From positions 1-17,684 of the forward strand of contig QFQF01000028.1 of the NCBI GenBank assembly GCA_003248935.1: 17,684 bases of DNA, written 5' to 3'. Of the stretch, positions 14,415 through 17,684 are shown piece by piece. The stretch comes from Sphingobium sp. (lineage in GTDB: Bacteria > Pseudomonadota > Alphaproteobacteria > Sphingomonadales > Sphingomonadaceae). Under the pieces are notes generated by a model. The model was given only the letters and a program-made list of their open reading frames with translations. It was not told the origin of the DNA and did not search any database. The first letter of the stretch is position 1; each line of letters opens with the position of its first letter. The translations under genes and the position numbers were made by a program.

Positions 14415-14531
14415 CGGAGGCCTCCGGGACGGCAGGTGACGGACGGCCGGAGCATGCGCGTTGCGCCGCCGTGCGGGAATACGGGATTCCCACATGGAGC
14501 GGCGCGTGCGCGGGTGAGCGCGCGTGGGCGT

Positions 14532-15608
14532 TCAGGGCTGGGCGCGGCCGGTGCGGGGGCGACGGCGCGGGGCTGCGTCCGACTGACGGCGGACGAGCGT
14601 GTAGTCGAGCAGCATCCGGCCCGGGGCGCCGCCGTTCTCCCCCTTGCGCGCGCGCAACTCGCGCACCAGCAGGTCGACGGCGGCGCGTGACATGTTGCTG
14701 ATCGGCTGGCGGATGGTGGTCAGTTCCGGCCAGATGGTGGTGGCGAGCGGCGTATCGTCGAAGCCGCAGACGGTGAGGTCGCCCGGCACGTCCAACCCGC
14801 GCCGGTGGGCGACGGCGACGGTGGCGGCGGCCATGTCGTCGTTGCTGGCGAAGATCGCGGTGGGCGGCTCCGCCTGGTCGAGGATATGTTCGGCCGCATC
14901 GAGGCCCGAGCGATAGGTGAAGTAGCCCTGCGCGACGAGGGCGTCGTCGGGCGCGTGGCCGGCGTCGGCAAGCGCATCGACATAGCCGTCGAACCGCCGG
15001 GCGCTGGCGCTCTGGTTCGGGTGCCCCTTTATGAAGCCGATGCGATGGTGGCCGAGCGCCAGCAGGTGGCGCGTCATTTCGTACGCGGCATGGTGGTCGT
15101 CGATGCTGACGACGGCCACGTCCTGCGGCATGCGGCCGGTGGCGACGGCGATCGCGGGAATGTGCGCGGCGTTGAGCGCGTCGATCATCGCCACGGAGTC
15201 GCACAGCGGCGGCGGCAGGATGACGCCGTCGATCCGCCCGCGCAGCAGATGGTCGACGACCGCCTTCACCGGCATGTCCTCATCGCATTTCTCGACGACG
15301 AGGTGGACGTTGCTGCGGCTTGCCTGATCGAGGCTGCCGACCAGGAACTCGCTGAGATAGGAGGAGGACGGGTTGCTGTAGAGCAGGCCGATCCGCGTCT
15401 CTTCCCCGCCCGCCAGGCTGCGCGCGGCGGCGCTGGGCGCGTAGTTGAGCGCGGCGATCGACTTTTCAACCTTTTCCCGGGTCGCGGGACGCACGATCTG
15501 CTCGCCGTTGATGACCCGGGAGACGGTCATCGGGGACACGCCCGCATGTTTGGCGACGTCGTTGATCGTCGGCGCATTACGCTGGCGCCGGGATGTCCTC
15601 GTCTCCAT
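14532..15608 (-). CDS. LacI-family transcriptional regulator, probable xylose/xylan repressor
   Basis: A 358-residue LacI/GalR-type regulator. Residues 13-37 form the helix-turn-helix (PTINDVAKHAGVSPMTVSRV), residues 55-66 the hinge that inserts in the operator minor groove (NYAPSAAARSLA), and residues about 70-345 a periplasmic-binding-protein-like sensor domain (IGLLYSNPSSSY..., GRIDGVILPPP, IGFIKGHPNQSASARRFDGY, AIFASNDDMAAATV, VCGFDDTPLATTIWPELTTIRQP). The arginine-rich C-terminal tail is unstructured-looking. It is encoded between the GH67 gene and the rest of the locus. The operator TTGGTAGCGCTATCAA in the xyl divergent promoter is the most likely target and partial matches lie before its own start, but neither link is proven by sequence. 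The effector could be xylose or a xylan-derived product. Confidence 0.9.
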   Translation of the reverse strand: METRTSRRQRNAPTINDVAKHAGVSPMTVSRVINGEQIVRPATREKVEKSIAALNYAPSAAARSLAGGEETRIGLLYSNPSSSYLSEFLVGSLDQASRSNVHLVVEKCDEDMPVKAVVDHLLRGRIDGVILPPPLCDSVAMIDALNAAHIPAIAVATGRMPQDVAVVSIDDHHAAYEMTRHLLALGHHRIGFIKGHPNQSASARRFDGYVDALADAGHAPDDALVAQGYFTYRSGLDAAEHILDQAEPPTAIFASNDDMAAATVAVAHRRGLDVPGDLTVCGFDDTPLATTIWPELTTIRQPISNMSRAAVDLLVRELRARKGENGGAPGRMLLDYTLVRRQSDAAPRRRPRTGRAQP

Positions 15609-15718
15609 CAGGCCACCGCCTTTCCGGCGGCGCTATCATTCTGTTGCATCGCCGAAACCGTAGCGCCTGCGGTCGCGAATGCCAGCGGGAAAACGGGCGC
15701 CGGGGGAATTTCCACCAT
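15608..15718 (-). CDS. Possible 36-residue small ORF coupled to the LacI gene
   Basis: On the minus strand an ATG at 15718 follows GCGAGGCAAAA, a good binding site, and opens 36 codons (MVEIPPAPVFPLAFATAGAT, then VSAMQQNDSAAGKAVA). The TGA shares its A with the ATG of the LacI gene (TGATG), the classic arrangement for translational coupling. The LacI ATG has only weak Shine-Dalgarno character of its own within this ORF. The peptide matches nothing I know. It may be a leader ORF, or a chance frame in GC-rich DNA. Confidence 0.3.
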   Translation of the reverse strand: MVEIPPAPVFPLAFATAGATVSAMQQNDSAAGKAVA

Positions 15719-15779
15719 TTTTGCCTCGCAACAGATCAGTGCAACAGAGGGGCGCTGCGGGAGGGGAGGAGCCGCGGCG

Positions 15780-17600
15780 TCAGGGGTTCCCCGGCGCATA
15801 GGGGAAGGACTGAGCCTTGTACCAGTCCAGCGGATGCTCCGGCGCGGCGGCGCCGGGCGGCAGCGGACGCTTCGCGATCGACTGGAAATAGGCGATGCTG
15901 GCGTCCCGCCACCAGCGGGCCTCGCGCTCCTGAATGCCGAGGAAGGTCGCGGTTTCGGCGAAGCGCCCTGCGTCGATATGCGGGCGCAGCGTGTCCCACG
16001 TCCGGCGCATGCCCGCGACATAGGCGACGCCCGCGTCGTAGCGGTGGACAAGGCCGTCCCACAGCGTTTCGCCCGACGCCAGCCTGTCGTCCCAGCCGAC
16101 ATGATGGAACCACAGCAGTTCGGTTTCCGGCGTCGTCTTCGGACTGGCCAGCCGCTTCGCGACGGCGGGCGCATATTGGGCGATGGCGTTCGAACCGGTC
16201 TTCGTCCGGTCGAAGCCGATGCCCCGCGCGTCCGCCTTGTGATAGTAGACCGGGTTCCATTCGGGGCGGGCGAGGTCGGAAATCCACGGCGCCGGACCGT
16301 AATGATGGCCGGTGCCCATGACGTGGGCGAGGCCGAGCGGCGTCATATAATCGACCGCAGCCTCCCGCGATCCCATCATCATGCGCACGACGGGGTCGAT
16401 GACAGCGGGATCGGGCGAGAAGGTCTGCGCCGCCCATTCGCGGGCAATGTCCTGCGCGCCCATGTCCGGATCCCAGGCGAGGCGGCCGAACGCGTACCAG
16501 TCCGCCTGATTGAAGATCGAGCCGCTCCAGTCGCGGTCGACGCCGATATTGGCGACGCCCGCGATGCCGGTCAGCGCATGGCCGTCCAGCGAGCCGTCGA
16601 TCACCTTCGCCACCGTCGACCCCTTGCCCTTCGCGAAGGTATCGGCGCGCAGCGTCTCCTCGAACAAGGGCGCGAGATAGGTGAGGTGGGTCGACTGGCC
16701 CAGATATTCCTTCGTGATCTGGAATTCCATCATCAGCGGCGTCTTCGGCATCGCGCCGAACAGCGGATGGAAGGGCTCGCGCGGCTGGAAGTCGATGGCG
16801 CCGTTCTTCACCTGCACCAGCACATTGCCGGCGAACTGGCCGTCGAGCGGCTTGAAGTCGGCATAGGCCTGCTTGGCGCGATCGTCGGGATTGTCATGGG
16901 CATAGACGAAGGCACGCCACATCACGACGCCGCCATGGGGGCGAAGCGCCGCCGCCAGCATGTTCGCGCCGTCGGCATGGGTGCGGTGATAGTCCTGCGG
17001 GCCGGGCTGCCCCTCGCTGTTCGCCTTGACCAGCAGGCCGCCGAAATCGGGGATCGCGCGGTAGATCTCATCCGCCTTGGCCTTCCACCAGGCGGCGACG
17101 GCGGGATCGAGCGGATCGGCGGTCTTCAGCCCGCCGATCTCCATGGGCGCGGTCCAGCGGGCCGAGAGGTAGACGCGGATGCCCCATGGGCGGAAGACGT
17201 CGGCGAGCGCCGCCGCCTTCGCGATATAGGGCGCGGTCAGGCTGTCCGACTTCGCGTTCACATTGTTGAGGACGGTGCCGTTGATGCCGAGCGAGGCGTT
17301 GGCGCGGGCATAATCGGTGTAGCGCGGCCCCTTCCAGTCGGGCAGGCGCCACCAGTCCCAGATCGACTGGCCGGCATAGCCGCGCTCGACGGTGCCATCG
17401 AGATTGTCCCAGTGGTTGAGGACGCGCAGCGTGATCTTCGGTGCGCTCGACACCGCAAGGCGATCGAGCGGCGCGCCGGTCGCGGCGAGGCGGAGCCAGG
17501 CGAAGGCACCGTAGAGGAGGCCGCGCTCATCGTTCGCGGCGATCAGCGTCACCGCCTTCCCGTCGACCGTGACGCTGCGAATCACCCCACATTTCCCAAG
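15780..17600 (-). pseudogene. aguA: Alpha-glucuronidase (GH67), 5' end missing
   Basis: About 606 residues of GH67 alpha-glucuronidase, which removes (4-O-methyl-)glucuronic acid from the non-reducing end of xylo-oligosaccharides. Conserved parts include VIRSVTVDGKAVTLIAANDERGLLYGAF, VLNHWDNLDGTVERGYAG, the general acid in KANSEGQPGP, DFQPREPF with the catalytic aspartate, and LMMEFQITKEYLG with the catalytic glutamate; these match Glu292, Asp365 and Glu393 of the Cellvibrio enzyme. Homology begins abruptly near 17595, at a point corresponding to about residue 100 of the family. Upstream, the frame continues through AT-rich sequence as MKRAPRSLQHHVLYRKYNGQ, which is not GH67-like. The signal peptide and much of the N-terminal domain are therefore absent. 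The downstream catalytic barrel is intact, so a shortened product or an insertion-inactivated gene are both possible. An authentic full start beyond the window is unlikely given the junction. Confidence 0.75.
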
Positions 17601-17684
17601 TAAGGCGCTGATTTCGCTGTCCTGACCATTATATTTCCTATATAAAACATGGTGTTGAAGGCTGCGAGGGGCGCGTTTCATGGA
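17601..17684 (+). mobile_element. Probable left end of an insertion sequence (IS66-like), cut by the window edge
   Basis: At 17601 the sequence turns from GC-rich GH67 coding DNA to an AT-rich segment starting GTAAGGCGCTGATTTCGCTG. IS66-family inverted repeats begin with GTAA, often GTAAGCG. Near the edge GAGGGG (17664-17670 region) is followed eight bases later by ATG at 17680, which could be the first transposase-operon gene. No transposase sequence is visible, so the family call is tentative; a different element or a rearrangement joint would look similar. Confidence 0.4.

Noticed and set aside
14475..14491. Short inverted repeat GGGAAT-ACGGG-ATTCCC downstream of the LacI gene
   Set aside because: Six pairs and no T run; too weak to call a terminator.
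14805..17603. 932-codon plus-strand frame opposite the LacI and GH67 genes
   Set aside because: Very long but spans two recognisable minus-strand genes and the intergenic gap. High third-position GC keeps this frame open.
1..17684. CRISPR array, toxin-antitoxin pair, phage or defence genes
   Set aside because: No regularly spaced repeats and no recognisable proteins of these kinds on either strand.

Overview
The window is GC-rich DNA (roughly two thirds G+C) with compact operons and a complete oxidative xylose (Weimberg) pathway whose proteins closely resemble those of Caulobacter crescentus. Together with palindromic intergenic repeats of a type common in sphingomonads, this suggests an alphaproteobacterium, most likely a Sphingomonas-like plant-polymer degrader. 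The assignment is inferred from protein character and repeats; no marker gene is present.

Layout. (1) Positions 1-784: the likely start of a leftward gene cut by the window edge, a class II (leucine-type) tRNA-like gene on the minus strand with an abnormal anticodon arm, then about 600 bases of non-coding, repeat-rich DNA. (2) 785-5226, minus strand: kdgK - alpha-ketoglutarate semialdehyde dehydrogenase - xylonate dehydratase. (3) 5227-5345: divergent control region with a near-perfect 16-bp LacI-type operator. (4) 5346-10458, plus strand: xylX - xylB - xylC - MFS sugar transporter - aldose 1-epimerase. (5) 10498-11246: a SnoaL-like small protein and a divergent HxlR regulator sharing an inverted repeat. 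(6) 11450-12690: a secreted CE1-type esterase followed by a strong terminator. (7) 12804-14414: a YCII/DGPF protein, a small ORF plus a nested hairpin ahead of an unknown coiled-coil protein, and a tiny membrane protein. (8) 14532-15718: a LacI-family regulator with a possible coupled upstream small ORF. (9) 15780 to the right edge: GH67 alpha-glucuronidase whose N-terminus appears to be missing, probably cut by an insertion sequence entering from the right.

How it works together. The esterase and alpha-glucuronidase would trim side groups from glucuronoxylan fragments. Xylose enters through the MFS porter, is interconverted between anomers by the epimerase, oxidised by XylB, opened by XylC, dehydrated by XylD and XylX, and oxidised to 2-oxoglutarate by the semialdehyde dehydrogenase. 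The KDG kinase would connect glucuronate catabolism to the Entner-Doudoroff route. The LacI-family protein is the obvious candidate for the divergent operator. The enzymology is well-known biology. The less usual items are the tRNA-like gene, the interrupted GH67 gene, a CTG start on the epimerase, and the leader with a small ORF and hairpin before the coiled-coil protein.
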